Shown here: positions 7,754 through 15,957 of the stretch, one piece after another
Layout: each line of letters starts with the position of its first letter
How positions within the stretch are numbered: the stretch's first letter is position 1
Assembly: GCA_965250205.1 (NCBI GenBank)
Contig: CBDFNK010000023.1
Coordinates: forward strand, 620,001-684,000
Length of the DNA: 64,000 bases
Reading direction: 5' to 3'
Source: JAHZKN01 sp965250205
GTDB taxonomy: Bacteria > Pseudomonadota > Alphaproteobacteria > Rhizobiales > Hyphomicrobiaceae
Translations under genes and position numbers: made by a program
Notes under the pieces: model-generated
Seen by the model: only the letters and a program-made list of their open reading frames with translations
What the model was told of the DNA's origin: nothing
The model's database searches: none

Positions 7754-8656
7754 ATGCAAATGCCATCACTCATACGTAACGAGTGCGTCGGGCCTAATGA
7801 GCAGGCGGGGCCCAACAACCAGACCGGGCATAACAAGCAGTCTTGGCCTGCCAAGCACATCGCGCTGTTTGGTTGGTTGGTGCTCGCCATCATGATGGTT
7901 TGCGCGCCTGGGGTAAGTCAGGCAGAAACGCCTAAAGATCCTTTGAATTCGACGATGTGGGAGGATCTTTCAGAACGTTTCTTTGGTACAGCGCCGATCG
8001 TTTTTGATGACAAAGTGCGCGTTGTTGTTCCCAGACTGGTTGAAAATCAGGCACAAGTGCCCATCACCGCTGACGCACGCGCCTTGGATGATGTGAAAAA
8101 GCTGATTATTTTCGCTGACCTCAACCCCATTATTCATGTGATGACACTCTCACCACGCAAAGCAAAACCTTACATTTCATTTCGCATGAAGGTCGAGCAG
8201 GCTACGCCTATTCGGGCTGCTGCGTTGACGAGTGATGGCGTTTGGCACGTTGGTGGCGTATTTCTAGACGCTGCGGGTGGTGGCTGTTCAGCGCCGGCTA
8301 TGGCGCGCCAGATGGCAGACTGGTCTGAGACTGTCGGCCAGACACAGGCTAAACTCTGGCGGGAATTGGATGGCTCAGCGCGCATACGATTGAGAATGCG
8401 CCATCCCATGGACACCGGTTTAGCGACAGACAATACCCCCGCCTACTTTATAGAAACGCTTAAGGTACGTGTTGGTGGTGGAGTGTCGCTGGCTGAAATA
8501 GAGATGCACGAACCGGTGAGCGAAGATCCAACGTTGACATTGATGCTACGTCTACCGTCATCCGCAACTGCAGTTGAACTTGAGGGAAGAGATAATAACG
8601 GCGGGCTCTTTGAGTCCTCTGTTCCGGCCCCCTGGCGTCAAAGCAAAGCGCAATAG
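7754..8656 (+). CDS. Quinoprotein-associated SoxYZ-like carrier protein
   Basis: This exported protein resembles a fusion of the sulfur carrier SoxY and its partner SoxZ, of the kind found beside PQQ dehydrogenases. The start is placed at ATG 7754, six bases after AAGAGGTG; a TTG at 7706 and an ATG at 7721 lie in frame upstream. A transmembrane or signal segment (LFGWLVLAIMMVCAPGVSQA) precedes the SoxY-like domain, which ends in AAGGGCSAP, the counterpart of the SoxY GGCGG carrier arm. The SoxZ-like part (IRLRMRHPMDTG) follows. The cysteine could carry a sulfur-containing group, but its function in alcohol oxidation is not established. The metallohydrolase gene follows eight bases after the stop. 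Confidence 0.8.
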   Translation: MQMPSLIRNECVGPNEQAGPNNQTGHNKQSWPAKHIALFGWLVLAIMMVCAPGVSQAETPKDPLNSTMWEDLSERFFGTAPIVFDDKVRVVVPRLVENQAQVPITADARALDDVKKLIIFADLNPIIHVMTLSPRKAKPYISFRMKVEQATPIRAAALTSDGVWHVGGVFLDAAGGGCSAPAMARQMADWSETVGQTQAKLWRELDGSARIRLRMRHPMDTGLATDNTPAYFIETLKVRVGGGVSLAEIEMHEPVSEDPTLTLMLRLPSSATAVELEGRDNNGGLFESSVPAPWRQSKAQ

Positions 8657-8663
8657 GTTTATC

Positions 8664-9665
8664 GTGCTGGTGACAACTAAAACTGATCCGCAAAAAATAG
8701 CACTGACGCGCCGCAAAGCGTTGGCTTTGATGTCAACAACAGCGGCCGCAGCATTCATTCCAGCGTTCGATCTTAACGCGGCTCCGTTGCAGTACACACT
8801 CAAGCTGCAGCGCCTCGCAGATGGCATCTGGATGGTTCCGGGGGCGCAAGAGGCGATCTCCCGGGGCAATGGTGGCGCGATCGCCAACGTCGTAATTTTT
8901 GATACTACGGCGGGGGCAGTGATCGTAGATACCGGACCGTCACGGAGGTATGGCGAGGCGCTTGCTAAATTGGCACAGGACCTGACAGGCAAAGATATAG
9001 CCCGTGTTTATTTAACCCATTTCCATCCCGACCATGTTTTCGGCAACCAGGCCTTTGGGGCGGACAAGATTGCAGCCCCTCAAGGTGTGATTGATGGTCT
9101 GAAAGTCATGGGAGAGGGCTTTGCAGATGCCATGTACCGCATCGCAGGCGACTGGATGCGGGGTACGGAACTGGTCCTGCCGGGGAAAGTTATTGAAAAT
9201 GGAGTTGAAGATTTTGGCAATCGGCGTATTCGGTCCTTGGTCATGCGCGGGCACACCGAGTCTGATCTGGTGCTATTTGATGAGCATTCAGGTGTGATGA
9301 TATCTGGCGATCTCGCCTTTCTGGACCGTGCGCCAACCACACCCAATGCCAACATTGAGCGCTGGCGGATCAGCCTTGCTAATCTTGGCGGCATTCCCCA
9401 TAGGCTGCTGGTGCCCGGTCATGGGCCCACAGAAAATAATACACGGGCAATCCAGCAAACGCGCGACTGGCTGGTGGCCATCAATGAGATCATTTTCAAG
9501 GCTTTTGAACGTGGTCTATCGATGACCGAGGCAATGGCGGAGCCGCTGCCCGCTTGGACCTCAAAAATCGCTCTGGCGCGCTACGAATTTGAGCGTTCTG
9601 TCACTCATTTATATCCAAAGCTTGAAGCAGAGCGTCTGCCACGAGTAGATAGCGACGCACTTTAA
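8664..9665 (+). CDS. Quinoprotein relay system zinc metallohydrolase
   Basis: This metallo-beta-lactamase fold hydrolase has the zinc motif THFHPDH (about residue 117), a later His in MRGHTESD, an Asp in ISGDLAFLD and a His in VPGHGP. A twin-arginine-like leader (LTRRKALALMSTTAAAA) suggests export in folded form. The start is taken at GTG 8664, just after the carrier stop at 8656; the in-frame TTG at 8574 would overlap the carrier gene by 80 bases. Members of this family co-occur with the SoxYZ-like carrier, and the two are believed to act together. It closes the auxiliary block, and the dehydrogenase follows after 207 bases with its own control region. Confidence 0.8.
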   Translation: MLVTTKTDPQKIALTRRKALALMSTTAAAAFIPAFDLNAAPLQYTLKLQRLADGIWMVPGAQEAISRGNGGAIANVVIFDTTAGAVIVDTGPSRRYGEALAKLAQDLTGKDIARVYLTHFHPDHVFGNQAFGADKIAAPQGVIDGLKVMGEGFADAMYRIAGDWMRGTELVLPGKVIENGVEDFGNRRIRSLVMRGHTESDLVLFDEHSGVMISGDLAFLDRAPTTPNANIERWRISLANLGGIPHRLLVPGHGPTENNTRAIQQTRDWLVAINEIIFKAFERGLSMTEAMAEPLPAWTSKIALARYEFERSVTHLYPKLEAERLPRVDSDAL

Positions 9666-9732
9666 AATGTAGCCCGCCACGCCTTATGGGATTTCGCGTA
9701 TTTGCTTCAGCTGATGCACATCATGCGCTACT

Positions 9733-9749
9733 TTCGTACAATGTACGAA
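9733..9749. promoter_or_regulatory. Perfect palindrome, probable operator of the alcohol dehydrogenase gene
   Basis: TTCGTACAATGTACGAA has perfect 7-base arms around AAT. It abuts a TTGACA hexamer (9750-9755), 118 bases before the dehydrogenase start, so a bound regulator would overlap the -35 region. No well-spaced -10 box is obvious (TTAGGT at 9779 would need a 23-base spacer). The regulator gene is not in the window. Confidence 0.5.
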
Positions 9750-9872
9750 TTGACAATTATGACTGTCCATCCCCTGCGTTAGGTTCTGGCTAGGCTGATG
9801 GCGCACTCCCGCTATCTCGCTTCTAAAAAACTCGAGTTTTTGGTCTTAAAAACAAACCTTAAGGGGAAACGC

Positions 9873-11636
9873 ATGAAAACCTGGAAATGGGTTGCGTCCG
9901 CGAGTGCAGTTGCACTTACGGCTGCACTGACGGTTCCGGCGCAAGCCGACGTGAGCATTGATGATATCGTCAACGATGCTGCAACACCGGGTGACGCTGT
10001 CACTGTTGGTCTTGGTGTACAAGGACAGCGTTACAGCCCACTAACGAAAATCAACAAAAACAACGTAGGCTCGCTTGTTCCTGCCTGGGCAATGTCGCTC
10101 GGCGGTGAAAAGATGCGCGGTCAAGAAACACAACCCTTGGTCAAAGACGGTGTCATGTACATCACCGGTTCTTACAGTCGTATGTGGGCGATTGACGTCA
10201 GCACCGGTCGTGAGCTTTGGCAGTATGACCACCGTCTTCCAGAAGGCATTCTGCCTTGCTGCGACGTTGTAAACCGTGGTGCATCACTCTATGGCGACAA
10301 AGTCATCTTTGGGACACTCGACGCTAAGCTCGTCGCGCTGAATGCCAAAACAGGAAAAGTTGTGTGGTCTAAAAAGATCGACGACTTTAAATCTGGCTTT
10401 TCTTCAACAGCCGCACCATTGATCGTTCCTTCAAAAGCTCACGGTGCTATCCTTGTCACTGGTGTTTCTGGTGGTGAATTCGGCATTGTCGGTCGCGTTG
10501 AAGCACGCAACATCGACACTGGTGCAATTGTTTGGTCTCGCCCAACAATTGAAGGCCACGTTGGATCACTCAACGGCAAGCCTTCAACAATGACCGGTAA
10601 AAAGAACGAAACCTGGAAGGGTGACCTCTGGAAAACCGGTGGTGGCGCGACATGGCTCGGTGGTACTTATGATCCAGCCACCAAGCTTATCTATGTTGGT
10701 ACAGGTAACCCTGCGCCATGGAACAGTCACATGCGTCCTGGTGACAATCGCTGGTCATGCTCACGCATTGCGATTGATCCAGAAACCGGCAACATCAAGT
10801 GGGGCTTCCAAACGACGCCACACGATGGTTGGGATTATGATGGTGTGAACGAAGTTGTTTCGTTCGACCTCGACGGCACGCAAGCTGTTGCAACCGCTGA
10901 TCGTAACGGCTTCTTCTACGTTCTTAATGCTGAAAGCGGCAAGTTCATTCGTGGCTTCCCGTTTGTTTCCAAGATCTCTTGGGCTTCCGGTCTGGATAAA
11001 AATGGTCGTCCAAAATTCAACAAGGACAACTATCCAGGGAACCCAACGGACTCTAAGGATGGTAAAAAAGGCAAAGCAGTCTTTGCAGTTCCATCTTTCT
11101 TGGGCGGCAAAAACTGGATGCCGATGGCCTATAACCAAGGCACCAAATTGTTCTACGTTCCATCCAACGAATGGGGCATGGACATTCACAACGAACCTGT
11201 GACCTACAAGAAAGGCGCGGCCTACCTCGGCGCTGGCTTTACCATTAAGCCAATCTTCGATGATCACATCGGTGCTCTGAAAGCTGTTGATCCTGCTTCT
11301 GGTAAGATTGTTTGGTCCGTGAAGTCTAAAACTCCACTTTGGGGTGGCGTCATGACGACAGCTGCTGGTCTTGTCTTCTACGGCACACCAGATGGTGACT
11401 TTAAAGCTCTTGACGCAACGTCAGGTAAAGAGCTTTGGAGCTTCAACACCGGTTCCGGCATCGTTGGCCAGCCTGTAACTTGGGAACAAGACGGACAGCA
11501 GTATGTGTCCATCGTTTCTGGTTGGGGTGGTGCTGTTCCTCTTTGGGGCGGTGAAGTGGCTAAAACAGTTGCTCACCTGAACCAAGGTGGCATGGTTTGG
11601 ACCTTCAAAATTCCAAAAACAGTTGCAGCTAACTAA
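9873..11636 (+). CDS. exaF: PQQ-dependent alcohol dehydrogenase, lanthanide-type (ExaF/PedH-like)
   Basis: This periplasmic quinoprotein has 587 residues, with a signal peptide ending at AQA (residue 25). It oxidises ethanol and other primary alcohols, and in relatives also methanol and aldehydes. Visible features are the eight-bladed propeller with tryptophan-docking repeats, the vicinal cysteines in ILPCCDVVNRG (129-130), metal-ligand candidates Glu202 (GGEFGIVG) and Asn279 (GTGNPAPWN), and the catalytic Asp321 in GWDYDGVNE. Asp323, two residues on, is the extra acidic ligand that marks lanthanide rather than calcium enzymes. GGEKMRGQETQPL and DHRLPEGILPCC fit the ExaF/PedH branch better than XoxF. 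AAGGGGA lies six bases before the start. The cytochrome and auxiliary proteins upstream complete the module; PQQ biosynthesis genes are not in the window. Confidence 0.87.
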   Translation: MKTWKWVASASAVALTAALTVPAQADVSIDDIVNDAATPGDAVTVGLGVQGQRYSPLTKINKNNVGSLVPAWAMSLGGEKMRGQETQPLVKDGVMYITGSYSRMWAIDVSTGRELWQYDHRLPEGILPCCDVVNRGASLYGDKVIFGTLDAKLVALNAKTGKVVWSKKIDDFKSGFSSTAAPLIVPSKAHGAILVTGVSGGEFGIVGRVEARNIDTGAIVWSRPTIEGHVGSLNGKPSTMTGKKNETWKGDLWKTGGGATWLGGTYDPATKLIYVGTGNPAPWNSHMRPGDNRWSCSRIAIDPETGNIKWGFQTTPHDGWDYDGVNEVVSFDLDGTQAVATADRNGFFYVLNAESGKFIRGFPFVSKISWASGLDKNGRPKFNKDNYPGNPTDSKDGKKGKAVFAVPSFLGGKNWMPMAYNQGTKLFYVPSNEWGMDIHNEPVTYKKGAAYLGAGFTIKPIFDDHIGALKAVDPASGKIVWSVKSKTPLWGGVMTTAAGLVFYGTPDGDFKALDATSGKELWSFNTGSGIVGQPVTWEQDGQQYVSIVSGWGGAVPLWGGEVAKTVAHLNQGGMVWTFKIPKTVAAN

Positions 11637-11660
11637 TCCAGTTCAGCTCTGCTAATAATG

Positions 11661-11694
11661 AAGGCGGTCAGGCATAGCTTGGCCGCCTTTTTCT
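11661..11694 (+). terminator. Rho-independent terminator after the alcohol dehydrogenase
   Basis: AAGGCGG (11661-11667) pairs with CCGCCTT (11683-11689), followed by more T residues. It lies 25 bases after the dehydrogenase stop and ends the PQQ transcript. It also argues against the ATG at 11658 as the start of the next gene. Confidence 0.8.
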
Positions 11695-11732
11695 ATGGTC
11701 GTCTCTCCGCGACCAATCTTGAACAGTATTTG

Positions 11733-12593
11733 ATGAGTAATATGCACAGTCGATTGAAGTTCCAGTTTGTCAGTTGGGTTGTGACAGCGGCCGTTGCTTG
11801 TTTGGTGGTCGCGCTGGCAGCACGAGCAGAGCCTACACCTGACGCGGAGCTTGACCCAGTCGATACCGCCCTCATTGTTGCCGTCGACGTCTCTCAATCG
11901 GTCGATCAAAAACGCTATCGTTTACAAATGGAAGGGATTGCGCAGTCGCTGGAGGACCCTGATGTCCTTCAAGTGATCCTGAATGGTCCCAATGGCGGCA
12001 TCCTGTTTGCCATGGTGGCCTGGGCTGACAAACCGGAACTGGTCATTGATTGGCAGCGGATCACGAGTGAACGCCAAGCCCAAAAAGTTGCAAGCCTTGT
12101 CCGCGCTCTTCCCCACAAAGGTGGTGAGTTCACGTGCATGGCGCGCATGATGGATCATGTTGCAACCTTGATTGTGCCCTATGTACCGGTGCCCGCACTG
12201 CGTACCGTTCTTGATGTCTCAGGGGATGGCATTGACAATTGTGTTGAACCCACACAAGTCGACCAACACCGTGCAGCCTTGAGGGCGTTGGGGGTGACGA
12301 TCAACGGTTTACCAATCTTGAATGAAACAGGGCCTAATATTGTCGGCTCGGGAGCCTATCGCAAACCTGGTTTTGGGCTTCGAAATATGGCACGCGGACC
12401 GGATACGGCGACTACACGTCTCGATGAATGGTTTGAACGCTACGTGATCACCGGCTCTGGTGCCTTTTTGCTCACAGCTAAAGGCTATAAAGATTTTGGC
12501 CGTGCCTTTCGTCAGAAATTCGTAATTGAAATAAGCGGACTCCCACTGGTGTCTGCCCGTGAGATCGCTGCGACTAAAGCATCGGACTTTTAG
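11733..12593 (+). CDS. DUF1194 family protein with a von Willebrand A-like fold
   Basis: This protein of about 286 residues carries a signal peptide or membrane anchor (WVVTAAVACLVVALAARAEP). A DUF1194 domain follows, beginning with LIVAVDVSQSVD, which mimics the DxSxS metal site of VWA domains. FTCMARMMDH, VLDVSGDGIDNC and the C-terminal YVITGSGAFLLTAKGY are typical of the family. The function is unknown; exported VWA-like proteins usually bind partners through a metal ion. ATG 11733 is chosen because the longer frame (ATG 11658) begins inside a terminator; ATG 11742 is also possible. The stop overlaps the edge of an IS630 remnant by a few bases, but the C-terminus looks complete. Confidence 0.75.
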   Translation: MSNMHSRLKFQFVSWVVTAAVACLVVALAARAEPTPDAELDPVDTALIVAVDVSQSVDQKRYRLQMEGIAQSLEDPDVLQVILNGPNGGILFAMVAWADKPELVIDWQRITSERQAQKVASLVRALPHKGGEFTCMARMMDHVATLIVPYVPVPALRTVLDVSGDGIDNCVEPTQVDQHRAALRALGVTINGLPILNETGPNIVGSGAYRKPGFGLRNMARGPDTATTRLDEWFERYVITGSGAFLLTAKGYKDFGRAFRQKFVIEISGLPLVSAREIAATKASDF

Positions 12594-13290
12594 TTATGCA
12601 CATAGCCTGCGTGTTTAAAGAAGTTCCAGCATTCTCGCGGTGAGAACAATTTGCAGATGTTGCCGACGGCATGCCAAAGGTCCTGCTATGTTCGCGCTGC
12701 TGCTTTTCTTCAAGATAGCTTTGAGTTTAGCAAACGCCATTTCGATGGGGTTGAGATCGGGAGCGTAAGGCGGCAGGAACAAGAACCAAGCCCCGCGTTC
12801 GGCAAGTGCGGCTTTGGCGTTGGCAGAGTCGTGCACCTTGAGATTGTCGAGAATGACGACATCGCCGCGTGCCAGCGTCGGAGCGAGTTGCGTTTCGATA
12901 TAGAGATCAAAGGCACTGCGGTCCATAGCACCTGGAATGATCCATGGTGCCGTCAAGCCCGAACACCTCAGACCGGCAATGAACGTCTGGTTGGTCCAAA
13001 CCCCCGTGCGGTGCCGCACCCGGCAGCCGCTCACCTTTCAGCGCACGCCCTTGCAGCCGGGTAAACGTTGTGTTGGTCGAGGTTTCGTCAATGAACACCA
13101 GCCGGTGCGCCATCTGGCGCATGATCGGTTGGCGCGCGTTAATCCAACCACGCCGTTTTCTTGAGACGTCGCTGCGTTGGCGTTCTGATGCGATCAGCGT
13201 TTTTTTTATAACTAAAACCAGCGCGACATAAAAAACGAAACAGCCTTGACGCGAGGTTGCAAAATCCGTCACCTAACGCACCTAAACAGC
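12590..13290 (-). mobile_element. IS630-family transposase, degenerate
   Basis: The minus strand carries a broken IS630-type DDE transposase. The first readable part (about 13265-13200) reads RLFRFLCRAGFSYKK in one frame. After a seven-base A run the frame changes to TLIASERQRSDV and HRLVFIDETSTNT (first catalytic Asp). Near 13015 it changes again to TGVWTNQTFIAGLRCSG, VVILDNLKVH (second Asp) and PPYAPDLNPIEMAFAK (Glu). Near 12700 the frame is lost again, and the true tail (QDLWHAVGNICKLFSPRE, then WNFFKHAGYVHN, stop at 12590) lies behind a nonsense codon. The N-terminal helix-turn-helix part was not found. At least three frameshifts and one nonsense codon make it inactive. Its tail abuts the stop of the DUF1194 gene. 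Confidence 0.8.
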
Positions 13291-14080
13291 CCCACCGAGC
13301 ACACTCTATCACGCCACTCGGTGGTCAATGCCATAACGCCAACGGCCAAATCCCCATAGAGTTTGCGGCACGTTCGTCGCGTAACTGCACGCGGGTTCCT
13401 TCACTGGAGACTTGCCGACGCCGGCCCAAGTGCGCGCCGCAATGCCGAGATCGGCCGCCATCCGCAACCCTTCACAATTTCTACCGTCGCCCGTAATCAT
13501 CGAATTTCCGCTCTAGGGTAAAGCAGACATAGTAAGATGCCTAAGCGCTGATGATGCCAATAAGTCCGCATTCTCTGCAAAGTGGGCAGTCGCACGGTTA
13601 GGAGAGGCCCGATTAACAGTGCGTCCGACGAAGCCCCCTCGCTCCGCATCTCAGACAAAAAACTAATCCCCACTCTGTCTTCTCACATTAAACTCTTATC
13701 CATCCCGCTTGACTGTTCGGGGATCTGGGTGCGCGCCGGTATCCGTTTGCAAGCAGGAGATGAAGGGGTCGCGGCTCGGGGCATAGGCTCTGCCGAGGGA
13801 CTTTCTGCCGCCATCGATTGTGTACGTTGGTGAAGTCCGCAGGGTGCGCGGACCGTTACGTGGTGGTCACCGTCCTTTCATCGGCGGAGCAGCTTGCGCT
13901 GCATCCGAAACATTTTTTAAGAGGCGCCGCTGCTCCGCTCCCCGGACACACCGTTGCTTCACGCGCAAACCTTCGGGCCTGAATGGTCGCGAGGTGACGT
14001 CGCATGCCCGCGCGGCGCGCGACCCAAATCGACGTGCGTGCGCTGTCATTCCGGCCTTTTCCAGTGGAATACGCCCAGAA
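13291..14080. other. Long non-coding stretch between the IS630 remnant and the mraZ control region
   Basis: No convincing gene was recognised in about 800 bases. The open frames here lack ribosome sites and family resemblance. Structured DNA is present: GTCCGC (about 13835) pairs with GCGGAC (about 13848), and GCGGAGCAGC (13884-13893) pairs with GCTGCTCCGC (13929-13938) around a loop that contains GCAGCTTGCGCTGC and a T run. Part may be old insertion sequence debris and part the far promoter region of the dcw cluster. Confidence 0.45.
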
Positions 14081-14115
14081 TCCATTGACTTCCATAAAAA
14101 TCCATGGAATCCCAT
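14081..14115. promoter_or_regulatory. Four 10-bp-spaced boxes, probable MraZ operator
   Basis: TCCAT occurs at 14081, 14091 and 14101, and CCCAT at 14111: four copies in exact 10-base register. On the opposite strand these read ATGGG, ATGGA, ATGGA, ATGGA. MraZ is known to bind tandem TGGGN boxes separated by five bases (10-base period) upstream of its own gene. Here the boxes lie about 235 bases before the mraZ start, with the TGGG sense on the minus strand. Control by MraZ is an inference from sequence and position. Confidence 0.6.
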
Positions 14116-14149
14116 AGGAGCCCAACTGCACTGGGCTTTGGACCGTGAC

Positions 14150-14348
14150 TGCCCCGCGCGCCAGTTAGAGGGATCTGGCAGAGCGACGGTCACGGCCCGT
14201 CTCTTTTTTTCTCAGGAGGTATGTCCTGAGTGTGTTTGCAGGCCGGACCGCGAATGTGCGCGGGATGGATTTGGATATGAAGGGCCCAAGGCGGAAGCGT
14301 CGGGGTGACCTGGTCAAGTTGGCGTAGAGGTGAGGACAAAAAGAGGGA
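14150..14348 (+). promoter_or_regulatory. mraZ leader with hairpin and T run
   Basis: CCGTGAC (near 14143) can pair with GTCACGG (near 14187) to form a long-loop stem. A run of seven T follows (about 14203-14209), an arrangement that could stop or attenuate transcription before mraZ. A smaller hairpin (AGCCCA with TGGGCT, about 14119-14137) precedes it. GAGGG directly before ATG 14349 is the ribosome site of mraZ. Confidence 0.35.
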
Positions 14349-14840
14349 ATGGACCGTTTTGTCTCGACGTACACCAATAAGATTGACGCCAAGGGCCGGG
14401 TCTCAATCCCAGCCCCGTTCCGCTCTGTCCTTGAACAAGATGGCTACGCCGGTGGTATCTATTGTTACCCCTCGCTTGATGCTGCAGCCCTTGATGGCGG
14501 CGGGGAGAGACTTGCACAAAAGATCGACGGGCTTCTCCAGGGCTTGCCGGACTATTCGGAGGAGCGCGATGAATTGTCTGTCGCGCTCTATGGCGACGTC
14601 CACGTACTCTCCATCGATGGCGATGGACGCATCATCCTTCCTCAAGGCTTGCGCGCCCATGCCAACCTTGATGCCCAAGTCACATTTGTTGGCCTTGGCG
14701 ACAAGTTCCAGATGTGGCACCCAGAGACCTTCCAAGACCGCCACAAGCAGGCGCGAGAAAAAGCCAAACAACACCGGACCTTGTTCGGCGCGGGGAGCGG
14801 CAACCGATCCGGTAGCCGTGACGGAGGAGCACGGGAATGA
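14349..14840 (+). CDS. mraZ: MraZ, DNA-binding regulator of the dcw cluster
   Basis: This is a small ring-forming transcription regulator (163 residues) that starts the dcw cluster and in other bacteria represses it. Two SpoVT/AbrB-like halves are visible: FVSTYTNKIDAKGRVSIPAPFR (about residues 3-25) and HVLSIDGDGRIILPQGLRAHA (about 85-105), each with the DxxGRxxxP motif. Length and order are normal; the C-terminal Gly, Ser and Arg tail is poorly conserved in the family. The stop overlaps the rsmH start (ATGA). A set of four 10-base-spaced boxes upstream is its likely binding site. Confidence 0.95.
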   Translation: MDRFVSTYTNKIDAKGRVSIPAPFRSVLEQDGYAGGIYCYPSLDAAALDGGGERLAQKIDGLLQGLPDYSEERDELSVALYGDVHVLSIDGDGRIILPQGLRAHANLDAQVTFVGLGDKFQMWHPETFQDRHKQAREKAKQHRTLFGAGSGNRSGSRDGGARE

Positions 14841-15892
14841 CAGCGGCGGCAGACACCGAGCACACGCCCGGGCGTCCAGGCCGGCCGCACATTCCCGTGC
14901 TGCTTTCCGAAATCTTAGATGCGCTAAAGCCCACTGATGGGGCAACCTACATTGATGCCACCTTTGGTGCGGGCGGATATACCTCTGCCTTGTTAGACGC
15001 AGCAGCCTGCATTGTGTTTGCACTTGATCGCGATCCCGCAGCATTTCAAGCTGGCCAAATCCGCGTTGCGCACTATGCACCGCGGCTGTCGCTGGTGCTG
15101 GCACCGTTTAGCGACATGTCTGAGGTTGTCTGTGAGCGCAACATCGCAGCCGTTGACGGCGTGGTGTTCGATCTCGGCGTGTCTTCCATGCAGCTTGATC
15201 AAGCCGAGCGCGGGTTTTCATTTGCCCATGATGGCCCGCTCGATATGCGTATGTTTGCGCCTATTCGAGATGGCGGTTCCGCCAGTGAACCCGACGCCGA
15301 GGTGGCTGGTCGTTTGGAAACGGGACCGTCAGCAGCCGATGTTGTCAACACGTTTGATGAAACTGATCTTGCCAACATTCTCTATGACTTTGGTGAAGAG
15401 CGCCGTTCGCGCGCAATCGCCAAGGCTGTTGTCCAGCGACGTTCGGAAAAACCATTTGAGACAACGCTTGATTTGGCTGACCTTGTGGCCCGCGTTCTGG
15501 GAAAACGAGGTGGTGATCCAAAGCACCCTGCAACGCGCTCATTTCAAGCGCTGCGCATTTTCGTCAATGATGAGTTGGGTGAGTTGCGCCAGGGCCTGGC
15601 GGCTGCCGAAGAGGTATTGAAGCCTGGTGGACGCTTATTGGTGGTCTCATTCCACAGTCTTGAGGACCGTATCGTGAAACGGTTTTTGACGGAGCGTTCA
15701 GGCAAAACGCCGGGTCCATCACGTCACTTGCCGATGCAATCGATACAATTGTCTGAACCTTGTTTTCGAATTGTTAACTCCCGCCCGTTAACACCTTCTA
15801 AAGGTGAATTAGATGTGAATCCACGTGCACGCTCGGCACGGTTGCGCATCGCGGAGCGGACGAAAGCGCCAGCAAAACCAGCTGCGTCTTAA
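14837..15892 (+). CDS. rsmH: 16S rRNA (cytosine1402-N4)-methyltransferase RsmH
   Basis: RsmH (MraW) methylates N4 of C1402 in the decoding centre of 16S rRNA using S-adenosylmethionine. The 351-residue frame starts with HIPVLLSEILDAL, has the SAM-binding YIDATFGAGGYTSALL (about residue 35) and the family signature FDLGVSSMQLDQAERGFSF (about 115). VSFHSLEDRIVKRF (about 270) and the NPRARSARLR ending complete it. It overlaps mraZ by four bases, as is common in dcw clusters. Confidence 0.96.
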   Translation: MTAAADTEHTPGRPGRPHIPVLLSEILDALKPTDGATYIDATFGAGGYTSALLDAAACIVFALDRDPAAFQAGQIRVAHYAPRLSLVLAPFSDMSEVVCERNIAAVDGVVFDLGVSSMQLDQAERGFSFAHDGPLDMRMFAPIRDGGSASEPDAEVAGRLETGPSAADVVNTFDETDLANILYDFGEERRSRAIAKAVVQRRSEKPFETTLDLADLVARVLGKRGGDPKHPATRSFQALRIFVNDELGELRQGLAAAEEVLKPGGRLLVVSFHSLEDRIVKRFLTERSGKTPGPSRHLPMQSIQLSEPCFRIVNSRPLTPSKGELDVNPRARSARLRIAERTKAPAKPAAS

Positions 15893-15957
15893 CCATCCCC
15901 ACCCGTGTGCGATCCGATAACATAGCTGAGCCACGTCGTCATTGGGAGCGTTAAGTC

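Noticed and set aside
10761..11267. Minus-strand open frame of 168 codons inside exaF
   Set aside because: It is antisense to a well-conserved propeller enzyme and has no ribosome site or family resemblance; it is a shadow of exaF codons.
13560..13870. Possible RNase P RNA or 6S RNA before mraZ
   Set aside because: The hallmark RNase P segment (GAGGAAAGTCCGG type) was not found, nor a 6S-like long rod; only unrelated short stems are present.
13820..14308. Plus-strand frame of 162 codons just before mraZ
   Set aside because: It runs through the 10-bp-spaced boxes and the leader hairpin, starts without a ribosome site and has an Arg/Ala-rich random composition.
14403..15104. Minus-strand frame of 233 codons across mraZ and rsmH
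   Set aside because: It is antisense to two certain genes and shows no conserved motifs.
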